The position numbers were made by a program, and so were the translations under genes. From contig NZ_JAYRJY010000001.1 in the NCBI RefSeq assembly GCF_041906005.1, positions 3,286,001-3,350,000 on the forward strand: 64,000 bases of DNA, in the 5' to 3' direction. Under the pieces are notes generated by a model. It saw nothing but the letters and a program-made list of their open reading frames with translations, made no database searches and was not told the DNA's origin. Source of the DNA: Ferrovibrio sp041906005. Lineage in GTDB: Bacteria; Pseudomonadota; Alphaproteobacteria; Ferrovibrionales; Ferrovibrionaceae. The number at the start of each line of letters is the position of its first letter. The stretch's first letter is position 1. Below, piece by piece: positions 8,158 through 17,816 of the stretch.

Positions 8158-10398
8158 ATGCAGCAAGTGGCCGATATTCTCCAGACCCCGGTGACCAGCG
8201 GCGCGGCGATTCCGAGCCGACCGCCGATCACGGTCAGTCCGCGCGACCGGTTCATCAACCGCGAATTGTCGTGGCTGGCCTTCAACCTGCGCGTCATGGA
8301 AGAGGCCAACAATCGGCGCTACCCGCTGCTGGAACGCCTGCGCTTCCTCTCGATTTCGGCCAACAACCTGGACGAATTCTTCATGGTGCGCGTGGCCGGC
8401 CTGCACGGCCAGATCAAGGCCGGCATCGAGGAGCACAGCCAGGACGGCCTGACGCCGGCGCAGCAGCTTGCCCGGATCAACGAGGCGGCCGCCGACCTGA
8501 TGAACCGCCAGCAGGCCTGCTGGCGTTCGCTGACCCTGGAACTGGCCGAGGCCGGCATCCAGGTGCTGGAACCCGAGCAGCTTACTGCCGACGACCGGCG
8601 CTGGCTGGAGGATTATTTCCTCGCCCATGTGTTTCCCGTTCTGACCCCGCTGGCCATCGATCCGGCCCATCCATTCCCGTTTATCCCGAATCTCGGTTTC
8701 GCAATGGTGATGCAAATGCGACGGGTTCGTGACGGTCGCAGCCTGAATGCGCTGCTGCCGTTGCCGAGCCAGGTCGATCGCTTCACCCGTCTGCCGGGCG
8801 ACGGCATCCGCTTCCTGTCGCTGGAGAACCTGGTCGGCCTGTTCCTCAACAAGCTGTTCCCGGGTTACGAAATCCTCGGCTCGGGCCTGTTCCGCATCAC
8901 GCGCGACAGCGATATCGAAATCGAGGAAGAAGCAGAGGATCTGGTGCGCCTGTTCGAGACGGCGCTGAAGCGCCGCCGGCGCGGCAATGTGATTCGCCTC
9001 AAGATCAATGCCGGCATGCCGGAAGACCTGCGGCGTTTCGTGTGCGAGGAACTGGAAGTCAATCCGCAGGCGCTGATCGTTGTGGACGGCATCCTGGGGC
9101 TGGCCGATACCAAGAGATTGATCGTTGATGATCTGCCGGACCTGAAATTCCCGCCTTTCAGCCCGCGCTTCCCCGAGCGTATCCGCGATTATGGCGGCGA
9201 TTGTTTCGCCGCGATCCGCGCCAAGGACCTGGTTGTCCATCATCCCTATGAAAGTTTCGACGTGGTGGTGCAGTTCCTGCGCCAGGCCGCGGCCGATCCG
9301 CATGTGGTGGCGATCAAGCAGACACTGTACCGCACCTCGGACGACAGCCCCATCGTGCGCGCGCTGATCGAGGCGGCGGAAGCGGGCAAGTCGGTGACCG
9401 CGCTGGTCGAGTTGAAGGCCCGCTTCGACGAGGCCGCCAACATCAAATGGGCGCGCGACATGGAACGTGTCGGCGTGCAGGTGGTCTATGGCTTCATCGA
9501 GCTGAAGACCCACGCCAAGATCTCGCTGGTGGTGCGGCGCGAGAGCGGGCACCTGAATACGTATGTGCATTTCGGCACCGGCAACTATCACCCTTACACG
9601 GCGCGGGTTTACACTGACCTGAGCTTCTTCACCGACGATAACGACCTGGGCCACGACGCCACCTGCCTGTTCAACTTCCTGACCGGTTATGCCGCGCCGG
9701 AAAACCTGAAGAAGGTGGCGATTTCGCCCTACACGCTGCGACCGCGCCTGCTGGAACTGATCAACGAGGAAATCCGCCATGCCGAGGCCGGCCGCCCGGC
9801 GGCGATCTGGGCCAAGATGAACAGCTTGGTCGACCCGGTGGTGATCGACGCACTGTATCAGGCCAGCCAGGCCGGCGTGCAGATCGACCTGATCGTGCGC
9901 GGCATCTGCTGCCTGCGGCCGGGCGTGGCAGGGCTTTCCGAGAATATCCGGGTAAAGAGCCTGATCGGCCGTTTCCTCGAGCATTCGCGCATCGTCTGCT
10001 TTGGCGCCGGCAAGGGCCTGCCTTCGCCAGAGGCGAAAATCTTCATCTCGTCTGCCGACTGGATGCCGCGCAATTTCGACCGCCGCGTCGAGGTTCTGAT
10101 CCCGATCGAGAATGCGACGGTGCATGAGCAGATCATGGACCAGATCATGGTGGCAAACCTGAAGGATCAGGCGCAGAGCTGGTGGCTGGGCGCCGACGAT
10201 CAGTATGTACGCGCCTCGGAAGCGCCGGATGCCTTCAGCGCGCATACCTATTTCATGACCAATCCCAGCCTGTCGGGCCGCGGCAAGGCATTGAAGAAAC
10301 CCGAGGCGATCCCACGCCTCAAACTGAAGGATGGGCTGGGCGAAGTGCCGGCCGAAACCCTGGTAGGCAAGAGTGGCCGTCGCGCAAACAATCAGTAA
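8158..10398 (+). CDS. ppk: Polyphosphate kinase PPK1
   Basis: 746 residues. It reversibly polymerises the gamma-phosphate of ATP into polyphosphate. The N-terminal domain starts at RFINRELSWLAFNLRVMEEA. The catalytic His-containing motifs THAKISLVVRR and YVHFGTGNYHPYTARVYTD are present, along with the C-terminal PLD-like signature FISSADWMPRNFDRRVEV. Full length and intact. Its 3' end overlaps ppx by 26 bases, so synthesis and breakdown of polyphosphate are encoded in one transcript. Confidence 0.97.
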   Translation: MQQVADILQTPVTSGAAIPSRPPITVSPRDRFINRELSWLAFNLRVMEEANNRRYPLLERLRFLSISANNLDEFFMVRVAGLHGQIKAGIEEHSQDGLTPAQQLARINEAAADLMNRQQACWRSLTLELAEAGIQVLEPEQLTADDRRWLEDYFLAHVFPVLTPLAIDPAHPFPFIPNLGFAMVMQMRRVRDGRSLNALLPLPSQVDRFTRLPGDGIRFLSLENLVGLFLNKLFPGYEILGSGLFRITRDSDIEIEEEAEDLVRLFETALKRRRRGNVIRLKINAGMPEDLRRFVCEELEVNPQALIVVDGILGLADTKRLIVDDLPDLKFPPFSPRFPERIRDYGGDCFAAIRAKDLVVHHPYESFDVVVQFLRQAAADPHVVAIKQTLYRTSDDSPIVRALIEAAEAGKSVTALVELKARFDEAANIKWARDMERVGVQVVYGFIELKTHAKISLVVRRESGHLNTYVHFGTGNYHPYTARVYTDLSFFTDDNDLGHDATCLFNFLTGYAAPENLKKVAISPYTLRPRLLELINEEIRHAEAGRPAAIWAKMNSLVDPVVIDALYQASQAGVQIDLIVRGICCLRPGVAGLSENIRVKSLIGRFLEHSRIVCFGAGKGLPSPEAKIFISSADWMPRNFDRRVEVLIPIENATVHEQIMDQIMVANLKDQAQSWWLGADDQYVRASEAPDAFSAHTYFMTNPSLSGRGKALKKPEAIPRLKLKDGLGEVPAETLVGKSGRRANNQ

Positions 10399-11887
10399 GG
10401 TTGCTCCGTCGCAGGCCGCGTCGCCGCTGCCGTTCGGCGTCATCGATGTCGGTTCCAATTCCGTGCGCCTCGTGGTGTTTGACGAACCACTGCGCCTGCC
10501 GACCGCCATGTTCAACGAAAAGGTGCTCTGCGGCATTGGCCGGGGCTTAAGCGAGACCGGTGCGCTGGATGCCGAAGGTGCCCGGCAGGCCCTGGCGGCA
10601 ATCCGCCGTTTCGTGGTTCTGGCCCGTCACATGGATGTGCGCTCGCTGCAGATCGTGGCGACGGCCGCCGTGCGCGATGCCAGCAACGGCGCCGAATTCG
10701 TGGCCCAGATCGAACGTGATACCGGCGAAACCGTGCGTGTGCTGTCGGGCCAGGAAGAGGCGACCTATTCGGCTTACGGCGTGCTGTCCGGCATTCCCGA
10801 TGCCTGCGGCGTGATGGGCGACCTGGGTGGTGGCAGCCTGGAACTGGTGTCGCTGGACGGAAACAAGCTGGGCGACAGCGTGACCCTGCCGCTGGGGCCG
10901 CTACGCATCGCCAACCTGGGCAATTACGGCGTGGTGAAAAGTTTCATCGACGAGAAGATCGCGGGCGTCGACTGGCTGAAGAAATGGAAGGGCCGTTCGC
11001 TGTATGCCGTGGGCGGCTCGTGGCGTGCCATCGCCCGTGTGCACATGGCACAGAAGCATAGTCCGCTGCATATCATTCACCAGTATACGCTGGGCCGCGC
11101 CGAGGCGAGCGACTTCACCCGCCTGATCGCCAAGCAGAGCAAGGAATCGCTGTTGCGCGTCGAAGGCGTGCCGCGCCGGCGCCAGGATGCGCTGCCATTG
11201 GCCGCGCTGGTGATGCGGCGTGTGATCAAGGCGCTGGAGCCCAAGGATATCGTGTTCTCGGCCAACGGCCTGCGCGAGGGTCTGGCCTATGCGCTGCTGA
11301 CCGAAAAGCAGCGCGCCGAGGATCCCTTGCTGGCCTATTGCCGGCACATGGCCCAGCGTGAAAGCCGCTTCGCCGAACACGGCGCCGAGCTGGATCGCTT
11401 CATCGCGCCACTTTTCGAGCGCGATCCCGCCGATCGTGCCCGCATCCGCCTGGCGGCGGCGATCCTGGCCGATACGGCCTGGCGTGTGCATCCCGATTAT
11501 CGAGGCGAGCAGTCGCTGGGTATCATCCTGCACGCGCCATTCGGCGCCATCACCCAGGATGAGCGCGCCTTGCTGGCGCTGATCGTGTTCACCCGTTATG
11601 TGGGCACGGCCAGTGATCCCAGCGCCGCGCCGGCCTGGCAGATGCTGAATGCCGAACAGGTTGAATATGCCCAGCGTATCGGCCTGGCCATGCGGCTGGG
11701 CCAGACACTGTCGGGCGGTGTGCCCGGCATCCTGTCGGATTGCAAATTGCGCCCGAATGGCAATGGCATCGTGCTGGAAATTCCGGCCCAGCATGCCACC
11801 CTGGACGGCGAAGCCGTGCAGCGCCGCATGGAATCCTTCGCCAAGGCGCTGAACCGCAGTGGCGAAGTGCGCGTCCTGAAACGCTGA
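10373..11887 (+). CDS. ppx: Exopolyphosphatase (Ppx/GppA family)
   Basis: 504 residues. It releases orthophosphate from polyphosphate ends, or hydrolyses pppGpp in related enzymes. The ASKHA phosphate loops are GVIDVGSNSVRLVVFD (22-37) and GVMGDLGGGSLELV. QEEATYSAYGVLSG carries the catalytic Glu region. The C-terminal half (about 310-504) is an extra domain as in long Ppx proteins. The GTG at 10373 lies inside ppk; a downstream start would remove the overlap, but this start gives the usual short lead-in before the ASKHA core. Confidence 0.92.
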   Translation: MAVAQTISKVAPSQAASPLPFGVIDVGSNSVRLVVFDEPLRLPTAMFNEKVLCGIGRGLSETGALDAEGARQALAAIRRFVVLARHMDVRSLQIVATAAVRDASNGAEFVAQIERDTGETVRVLSGQEEATYSAYGVLSGIPDACGVMGDLGGGSLELVSLDGNKLGDSVTLPLGPLRIANLGNYGVVKSFIDEKIAGVDWLKKWKGRSLYAVGGSWRAIARVHMAQKHSPLHIIHQYTLGRAEASDFTRLIAKQSKESLLRVEGVPRRRQDALPLAALVMRRVIKALEPKDIVFSANGLREGLAYALLTEKQRAEDPLLAYCRHMAQRESRFAEHGAELDRFIAPLFERDPADRARIRLAAAILADTAWRVHPDYRGEQSLGIILHAPFGAITQDERALLALIVFTRYVGTASDPSAAPAWQMLNAEQVEYAQRIGLAMRLGQTLSGGVPGILSDCKLRPNGNGIVLEIPAQHATLDGEAVQRRMESFAKALNRSGEVRVLKR

Positions 11888-11890
11888 ATC

Positions 11891-13081
11891 CTATTTCTTC
11901 AGCTCAACCAGCTTGATGCGGTTGCCTTCAGCGGCCAGCGCCAGTTCGCCGTGCTTCAGGCGCAGCGCGTCGTTGCCGAAAATCTCGCGGCGCCAGCCAT
12001 GCAGGGCGGGTACGTCGGCCTTGTCATCGGCGGCGATCTTGTCCAGGTCGGACGAGGAGGCGAGCAGCTTCTGCGCGACGTCGAAATCGTCGCATTTCAT
12101 CTTCAGCAGCACCTTCAGCAACTCGACCAGCGGGCCGATGCCGCGCGGCAGCTCGGCTTCCCTTTCCATCACCGGCCAGGTCTCGCGCGGGCTGGCGAGT
12201 TTCTCGGCGATAGCGGCCAGCAGGCCGGTGCCCATCTTGCCCTCGGCAAAGCCTTTCGACAGGCCGCGCATGCGCTCCAGGTCGTCGGCCACCTTCGGCG
12301 GATGGGCGGCGATTTCCATCAGGGTTTCATCGCGGATGATGCGCTGACGCGGGATGTCGCGGTTGCGCGCCTCGATCTCGCGCCAGGCGGCTGCGGCCTG
12401 CAGCACGGCCAGGTATTCCGGCTTGGTGGTGCGCGGCTTCAGCCGCTTCCAGGCATTCTCGGGTGGAATCTCGTAGGTGGCCGGATCGGCCAGCAGGGCC
12501 ATTTCCTCGTTCAGCCAGTCGGCGCGGCCCGATTTCAGCAGGCGGGCGCGCAGCTTGTCGAAGCATTTGCGCAGATGGGTGACATCCGATAACGCGTAGC
12601 GCACCTGCTTGTCGGTCAGCGGGCGGCGGGCCCAATCGGTGAAACGCGAGGATTTGTCGATCTGCGCGCCAGCCAATTTGGAGGCGAGCTGTTCGTAAGA
12701 CACCTGATCGCCGAAGCCGCAGACCATGGCGGCAACCTGGGTATCGAAGAGCGGGGCAGGGACTTCGCCCATCAGCTTGGTGAAGATTTCCAGATCCTGC
12801 CGGGCCGCGTGGAACACTTTCAGCACGGCGCGGTTGCGCAAAAGCTCGAACAGCGGTTCCAGCGACAGGCCTTCGGCCAGCGGGTCGATCACCCGGGCCT
12901 CCTCGGGGCCGGCCACCTGGATCAGGCAGACCATGGGCCAGAAGGTGGTTTCCCGCATGAATTCGGTGTCCACGGTCACATAGGGGACCGCGGCCAGCGA
13001 GGCGCAGAAACGGCTGAGTTCGTCAGTGGCGGTGATCGGGGCGGTGTTCGGGGTGGGGTCGGTACGCATGTTGGGCCTCAT
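11891..13081 (-). CDS. rnd: Ribonuclease D
   Basis: About 396 residues. A 3'-5' exoribonuclease in tRNA 3' maturation. DEDDy catalytic motifs: VDTEFMRE (ExoI), VFHAARQDLEIF (ExoII) and YALSDVTHLRKCF (ExoIII, Tyr and Asp). An HRDC domain follows (YLAVLQAAAAWREIEARNRDIPRQRIIRDETL). The frame is open further upstream, but ATG 13081 or ATG 13069 are the first starts near the usual N-terminus. Convergent with ppx, leaving 3 bases between stops. Confidence 0.93.
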   Translation of the reverse strand: MRPNMRTDPTPNTAPITATDELSRFCASLAAVPYVTVDTEFMRETTFWPMVCLIQVAGPEEARVIDPLAEGLSLEPLFELLRNRAVLKVFHAARQDLEIFTKLMGEVPAPLFDTQVAAMVCGFGDQVSYEQLASKLAGAQIDKSSRFTDWARRPLTDKQVRYALSDVTHLRKCFDKLRARLLKSGRADWLNEEMALLADPATYEIPPENAWKRLKPRTTKPEYLAVLQAAAAWREIEARNRDIPRQRIIRDETLMEIAAHPPKVADDLERMRGLSKGFAEGKMGTGLLAAIAEKLASPRETWPVMEREAELPRGIGPLVELLKVLLKMKCDDFDVAQKLLASSSDLDKIAADDKADVPALHGWRREIFGNDALRLKHGELALAAEGNRIKLVELKK

Positions 13082-13217
13082 AGCATGCCGGGGCCCGGGG
13101 CCCAACCCCGCAGGCTGTTCCGGAAGGCGATTTTCCCCTAGGATCGGTCTTGACTTTCCGCCTCTGGCGGGGCCTGTTCCCGCTTTGATTTCCACTGCTT
13201 TTTCAACGGATTCCCCG

Positions 13218-15005
13218 ATGTCCCGTTATCGTACGCATACCTGCGGCCAGCTCCGCCCGACCGAGGTCGGTTCCGAGGTCAAACTGGCCGGCTGGGTTCA
13301 TCGCAAGCGCGACCACGGCAACCTGCTGTTCATCGATCTGCGTGACCATTACGGCATCACCCAGATCGTGGCCGAAAGCGGCTCGAACGCCTTCAGGCAG
13401 ATGGAGGCCCTGCGCTCGGAATACGTGATCAGCGCGGTGGGCAAGGTGGTGGCCCGCACGCCCGAGACGGTGAACCCGAACCTGCCCACGGGCAGCGTGG
13501 AAGTGGTGGTATCCACCATCGAAGTGCTGGGCGAGGCCCAGGAGCTGCCGATGCCGGTGTTCGGCGAGCAGGAATACCCGGAAGACATCCGCCTGAAATA
13601 CCGCTTCCTCGACCTGCGGCGCGAACGCCTGCACAACAACATCATCCTGCGTTCGAAGGTGATCTCGTCGATCCGCCGGCGCATGACCGACCAGGGCTTC
13701 ATGGAATTCCAGACGCCGATCCTGACGGCGTCGTCGCCGGAAGGCGCGCGTGATTTCCTGGTCCCCAGCCGCCTGCATCCGGGCCGCTTCTACGCCCTGC
13801 CGCAGGCGCCGCAGCAGTTCAAGCAGCTGATCATGGTCTCGGGCTTCGACCGTTATTTCCAGATCGCGCCCTGCTTCCGCGACGAGGACGCCCGCAAGGA
13901 CCGCTCGCCGGGCGAGTTCTACCAGCTCGATGTGGAGATGAGCTTCGTCGAGCAGGATGACGTGTTCAACGCCGTGGGTCCGGTGATCCATGGCGTGTTC
14001 CAGGAATTCGCCAACGGCCGCGATTGCGGCCCGCTGGACTTCCCGCGCATTCCCTATCGCGAGGCCATGCTGAAATACGGTTCGGACAAGCCGGACCTGC
14101 GCAACCCGATCATCCTGGCCGATGTGACCGAGGTGTTCCGCGGTTCGGGTTTTGGCGTGTTCGCCCGCAATATCGAGAACGGCGCGGTTGTGCGTGGCAT
14201 CCCGGCACCGGGCGCCGCCGGCCGGCCGCGCAGCTTCTTCGACAAGATGAACGACTGGGCCCGCCAGGAAGGCGCCGCCGGCCTGGGCTATATCATCTTC
14301 GACAACGGCGAGGCGAAGGGGCCGATCGCCAAGTTCCTGGATGCCGATCGCGTCGCGCTGCTGAAAAAACTGGGCAACGTGAAGGATGGCGATGCCATCT
14401 TCTTCGCCTGCGACAAGGAACTGCCGGCGGCCAAGCTGGCCGGCCAGGCGCGTATCCGCATCGGTGACGAGCTGGATATCTGCGAGAAGAACGTCTTCAA
14501 GTTCTGCTGGATCGTCGATTTCCCGATGTTCGAGTATAACGAAGACGACAAGAAGATCGATTTCAGCCACAACCCCTTCTCGATGCCGCAGGGCGGGCTG
14601 GAAGCGCTCAACACCAAGGACCCGCTGGATATCCTGGCCTACCAGTACGACATCGTCTGCAACGGCGTGGAACTGTCGTCGGGCGCCATCCGTAATCATC
14701 GGCCTGAGATCATGTACAAGGCCTTCGAGATCGCGGGTTACGGCCCCGAGGTGGTGGAAGGCAAGTTCGGTGGCATGCTGAATGCGTTCAAGTTCGGCGC
14801 CCCGCCGCATGGCGGCATCGCGCCGGGTATCGACCGCATCGTCATGCTGCTGGCCGACGAGCCGAATATCCGCGAGGTCGTGCTGTTCCCGATGAACCAG
14901 CAGGCCCAGGACCTGATGATGCAGGCGCCCAGCGAGGTGACGATGAAGCAACTGCGCGAACTGCATATCCGCGTCGTTGCGCCCGACGCTGACAAGAAAT
15001 CCTGA
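13218..15005 (+). CDS. aspS: Aspartyl-tRNA synthetase
   Basis: 595 residues, bacterial-type class II synthetase. N-terminal OB-fold anticodon-binding domain (VKLAGWVHRKRDHGNLLFIDL), motif 2 (FQIAPCFRDEDARKDRSPGEFYQLD), the bacterial GAD insertion (about 300-420) and motif 3 (GGIAPGIDRIVMLLADEPNIREV) are all seen. The start is the ATG before the conserved HTCGQLR; the frame runs open upstream only antisense to rnd. A 136-bp gap to rnd holds the divergent promoters. Confidence 0.97.
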   Translation: MSRYRTHTCGQLRPTEVGSEVKLAGWVHRKRDHGNLLFIDLRDHYGITQIVAESGSNAFRQMEALRSEYVISAVGKVVARTPETVNPNLPTGSVEVVVSTIEVLGEAQELPMPVFGEQEYPEDIRLKYRFLDLRRERLHNNIILRSKVISSIRRRMTDQGFMEFQTPILTASSPEGARDFLVPSRLHPGRFYALPQAPQQFKQLIMVSGFDRYFQIAPCFRDEDARKDRSPGEFYQLDVEMSFVEQDDVFNAVGPVIHGVFQEFANGRDCGPLDFPRIPYREAMLKYGSDKPDLRNPIILADVTEVFRGSGFGVFARNIENGAVVRGIPAPGAAGRPRSFFDKMNDWARQEGAAGLGYIIFDNGEAKGPIAKFLDADRVALLKKLGNVKDGDAIFFACDKELPAAKLAGQARIRIGDELDICEKNVFKFCWIVDFPMFEYNEDDKKIDFSHNPFSMPQGGLEALNTKDPLDILAYQYDIVCNGVELSSGAIRNHRPEIMYKAFEIAGYGPEVVEGKFGGMLNAFKFGAPPHGGIAPGIDRIVMLLADEPNIREVVLFPMNQQAQDLMMQAPSEVTMKQLRELHIRVVAPDADKKS

Positions 15006-15026
15006 TGATGTGACGGCGAAGCGGCC

Positions 15027-15659
15027 ATGCTCGATGTCCTCGATTATGTCCGCTTCGGCCTCACGCTGTTTTCGATTCTCGATCCCTTCGCGGCGATCCC
15101 CTTATTCCTGTTGCTGACCGACAGCCGTTCGGCCCAGCAGCGTTCGGCCACGGCGCGCACCGCCGCGCTGGCCGTGTTCGTCACGCTGGTGGTGGCGGGC
15201 TTTTCCGGCGACCTGATCCTGCGCCTGCTGGGCGCCAGCCTGCCGGCCTTCCAGGTTGGCGGCGGCATCGTGCTGTTCCTGATGGCGCTCAGCATGATCA
15301 ACGCCCAGCTCAGTCCCCAGCAGCAGACGCCGGAAGAAGCCAGCGAGGCGACTGATCGTTCCGCCGTCGGCGTGGTGCCGATTGCCATGCCGCTGCTGGT
15401 CGGCCCCGGTTCGATCTCGGCCACCATCATCTACATGGAACGCGGCGCCGGCTGGCCGCATAAGGGCCTGAGCGTGGCGATCCTGGCGCTGATCTGCGTG
15501 GGTATCTGGGTCGTGCTCAGGCTTGCGCAGCCGATCGGCGACCGGCTGGGCCGCACCGGCCTAAACATCCTCAACCGCATTTTTGGCTTGCTGCTCGCGG
15601 CGGTTGCGGTTCAAATCTTTGCCAACGGACTGCGCGGCCTGTTTCCCGCCCTGGGGTGA
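15027..15659 (+). CDS. MarC family membrane protein (UPF0056)
   Basis: 210 residues with six predicted membrane helices. The family features LFSILDPFAAIPLFLLLT in helix 1 and VPIAMPLLVGPGSISATII mid-protein are present. MarC proteins are inner-membrane proteins of unknown transport function; the old link to multiple antibiotic resistance is not supported. The gene follows aspS by 21 bases and may share its transcript. Confidence 0.9.
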   Translation: MLDVLDYVRFGLTLFSILDPFAAIPLFLLLTDSRSAQQRSATARTAALAVFVTLVVAGFSGDLILRLLGASLPAFQVGGGIVLFLMALSMINAQLSPQQQTPEEASEATDRSAVGVVPIAMPLLVGPGSISATIIYMERGAGWPHKGLSVAILALICVGIWVVLRLAQPIGDRLGRTGLNILNRIFGLLLAAVAVQIFANGLRGLFPALG

Positions 15660-15698
15660 ACAAAAGACGGGCTGACACAAAAGAAAGATCGCCTCGCC

Positions 15699-16661
15699 AT
15701 GCTCGACCCGGAAGCCAAAGCCCTGCTCGATGCCGTAAAAGCGGCGAACCGCCCGGAATATGCCGATCTGGGCGCGGAAGGCGCGCGCAAGCTTTACAAG
15801 GATACGCGCGGCGCGGTGACGCCGCCGGCACCCGAGGTGTCGGAAATTGACAATATCGCCGCCCCGGGGCCGCATGGCCCGATCCCGCTGCGCTATTACC
15901 GCCCGGCCGGCGTGGACAAGAAGGAGCCGTTGCCAGCGCTGGTTTTTTACCATGGTGGCGGCTGGGTGATCGGCGATCTGGACACCCATGATGTGGCCTG
16001 CCGTACGCTGGCCAACGAGGCACGCTGTGCCGTGATCTCGGTCGACTACCGCATGGGGCCGGAACACAAATTTCCCTGCGCGGTGGACGATGCCTATGCC
16101 GCCCTGCTGTGGGTGGCGGCAGAGGCCAAGCGCCTGCGCCTCGATGCGGCACGTATTGCGGTCGGGGGGGATTCTGCCGGCGGCAACCTGGCCGCCGTGG
16201 TCTGCATCGCCGCGCGCGAGAAGACTAAATCAGGCGAAGAGGGCGTGCCGAAGATCGCCTACCAGTTGCTGATCTACCCTGCCACCGACATGCATATGCA
16301 GACGGGCTCGCACAAACGCTTCGCCGATGGGCATCTGCTGACGCGGTCGGCGATGGATTGGTTCCAGGCACAGTATCTGAACGGCGAGGCCGACCGCGAC
16401 GACTGGCGCGCCTCGCCGCTGCGCGCGAAAAGCCTGGCCGGGTTGCCGCCGGCCTATGTCGTTGTCGCCGGCCACGACCCGCTGCGTGATGAAGGCGAGG
16501 CCTATGCCATGGCGCTGAAAGCCGCCGGCGTGCCGGTGGCCTTCCGTGAATTCCCCGGCCAGATCCACGGCTTCGTGGTAATGGGCAAGGCGATCCCGCA
16601 GGCCAACCAGGCCCTCGCTGAAATGGGCGTGGCGCTCAAGCTGGCGTTTGGGCAGGCGTAA
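15699..16661 (+). CDS. Alpha/beta hydrolase, hormone-sensitive-lipase (esterase family IV) type
   Basis: 320 residues. The oxyanion motif HGGGW (85-89), the nucleophile elbow GDSAGGN (Ser159), the acid in VVAGHDPLRDEG and the His in FPGQIHGFVVMG place it among family IV carboxylesterases. These are cytoplasmic and hydrolyse short-chain acyl esters; the true substrate is unknown. It starts 39 bases after marC and converges on mbfA, with 6 bases between stops. Confidence 0.9.
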   Translation: MLDPEAKALLDAVKAANRPEYADLGAEGARKLYKDTRGAVTPPAPEVSEIDNIAAPGPHGPIPLRYYRPAGVDKKEPLPALVFYHGGGWVIGDLDTHDVACRTLANEARCAVISVDYRMGPEHKFPCAVDDAYAALLWVAAEAKRLRLDAARIAVGGDSAGGNLAAVVCIAAREKTKSGEEGVPKIAYQLLIYPATDMHMQTGSHKRFADGHLLTRSAMDWFQAQYLNGEADRDDWRASPLRAKSLAGLPPAYVVVAGHDPLRDEGEAYAMALKAAGVPVAFREFPGQIHGFVVMGKAIPQANQALAEMGVALKLAFGQA

Positions 16662-16667
16662 GGCGGT

Positions 16668-17798
16668 TCAACCGCCCAGGCTCACGCCCACCAGTCTGCC
16701 GATGCCGTAGGTGATCGCCGCCGAGCCCAGGCCGATGGCCAGCTGGCGCAGACCGGAGAAGAGCAGGCCGCGCCCGGTGAACAAACTGGTGCCGGCGCCG
16801 ATGGCAAACAGCGCCGCCGCGCTGGCGACGATGCCGGCCTGCACCGCCAGGGCGCCCTCGAAGAAAACAAACCCGAGCAGCGGAAACACCGCGCCAATGG
16901 CGAAGAGGGCAAACGAGGTCGCCGCTGCCGACCAGGCCGAGCCGCCGAGTTCGTCGGGGTCGATGCCCAGTTCCTCGCGCACCAGGGTATCCAGCGCTGT
17001 CGCCCGGTTGGCGATCATCTGGGCCGCCAGCCGTTGGGCCTCGTCCTGCGGCAGGCCCTTGGCCTGATAGATCAGGGCGAGTTCTTCCTGCTCTTCCTCG
17101 GGCGCCTGTTCCAGCTCGGCGGCCTCGGTGGCGATCTGGCCCTGATAGAGTTCGCGTGCGCTGTTGACCGACAGCCATTCGCCCATCGCCATCGAACAGG
17201 CGCCGGCCACCAGTCCGGCGATGCCGGTGAGCAGCAGGGTCTGGTTTTCGACGGCCGCGCCGGCCACGCCAGCCACCAGCGAGAGGTTGGAGACCAGGCC
17301 ATCATTGGCGCCCAGCACGGCCGCGCGCAGGGCATTGCCGCCGCTGCGGTGGCGGCCTTCCAGCCGCGCCAGCGTGCTGCCCTGCATGCCATTGGGCAGG
17401 CCCTGGCCGATGGCTTGCAGGATGCGGGCATGGGAGCGCTCGGCCTGCGGTAGGCCGCTGGCCACGGCTTCGGCCTGGGTATCGTATTTGCCACTGTCGA
17501 CGCGTTCGATGCCACCGATCACTGGCAGCACGAAGGCCGGCCCGAAACGACGGGCAAGAAAGCTCAGGGCCCGTGTGCGCCAGCCCGGCGATGGCGTGCG
17601 GATGCTCTTGCCCATGGCTTGCAGCTGTTTGCGCCAGACCTCGGCGTGCGCTTCCTCGATGCTGGCCAGACGGGCATAGACTTTGGCGATATCGGGATTG
17701 GGCTCGGCCTCGGCGAGGGCCCGGTAGAGACGCGCGCCATCCACTTCGCCCTGCAGGTTCTCGCGGAAGCGGTTTTCATTGGATGCATCAGTCATCAT
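16668..17798 (-). CDS. mbfA: MbfA-type membrane-bound ferritin: rubrerythrin domain fused to VIT1/CCC1 transporter
   Basis: 376 residues. The N-terminal ferritin-like four-helix domain (about 1-140) has the ExxH-type ligands in LQGEVDGARLYRALAEAE and ARLASIEEAHAEVW. The C-terminal VIT1/CCC1 membrane domain starts at LRAAVLGANDGLVSNLSLVAG, has an acidic Glu-rich loop (EAAELEQAPEEEQEELA) and three C-terminal helices. In Bradyrhizobium and Agrobacterium MbfA exports iron and protects against peroxide under Irr control. I see no convincing Irr box upstream. It follows the CAP-domain gene by 18 bases. Confidence 0.9.
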   Translation of the reverse strand: MMTDASNENRFRENLQGEVDGARLYRALAEAEPNPDIAKVYARLASIEEAHAEVWRKQLQAMGKSIRTPSPGWRTRALSFLARRFGPAFVLPVIGGIERVDSGKYDTQAEAVASGLPQAERSHARILQAIGQGLPNGMQGSTLARLEGRHRSGGNALRAAVLGANDGLVSNLSLVAGVAGAAVENQTLLLTGIAGLVAGACSMAMGEWLSVNSARELYQGQIATEAAELEQAPEEEQEELALIYQAKGLPQDEAQRLAAQMIANRATALDTLVREELGIDPDELGGSAWSAAATSFALFAIGAVFPLLGFVFFEGALAVQAGIVASAAALFAIGAGTSLFTGRGLLFSGLRQLAIGLGSAAITYGIGRLVGVSLGG

Positions 17799-17816
17799 CG
17801 CCTCGGGTTCAATGGT

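Noticed and set aside
8041..10536. 831-residue minus-strand frame
   Set aside because: Antisense to ppk; composition is Arg/Gln/His shadow and no motif is seen.
13203..14966. 587-residue minus-strand frame
   Set aside because: Antisense shadow of aspS, whose product is unmistakable.
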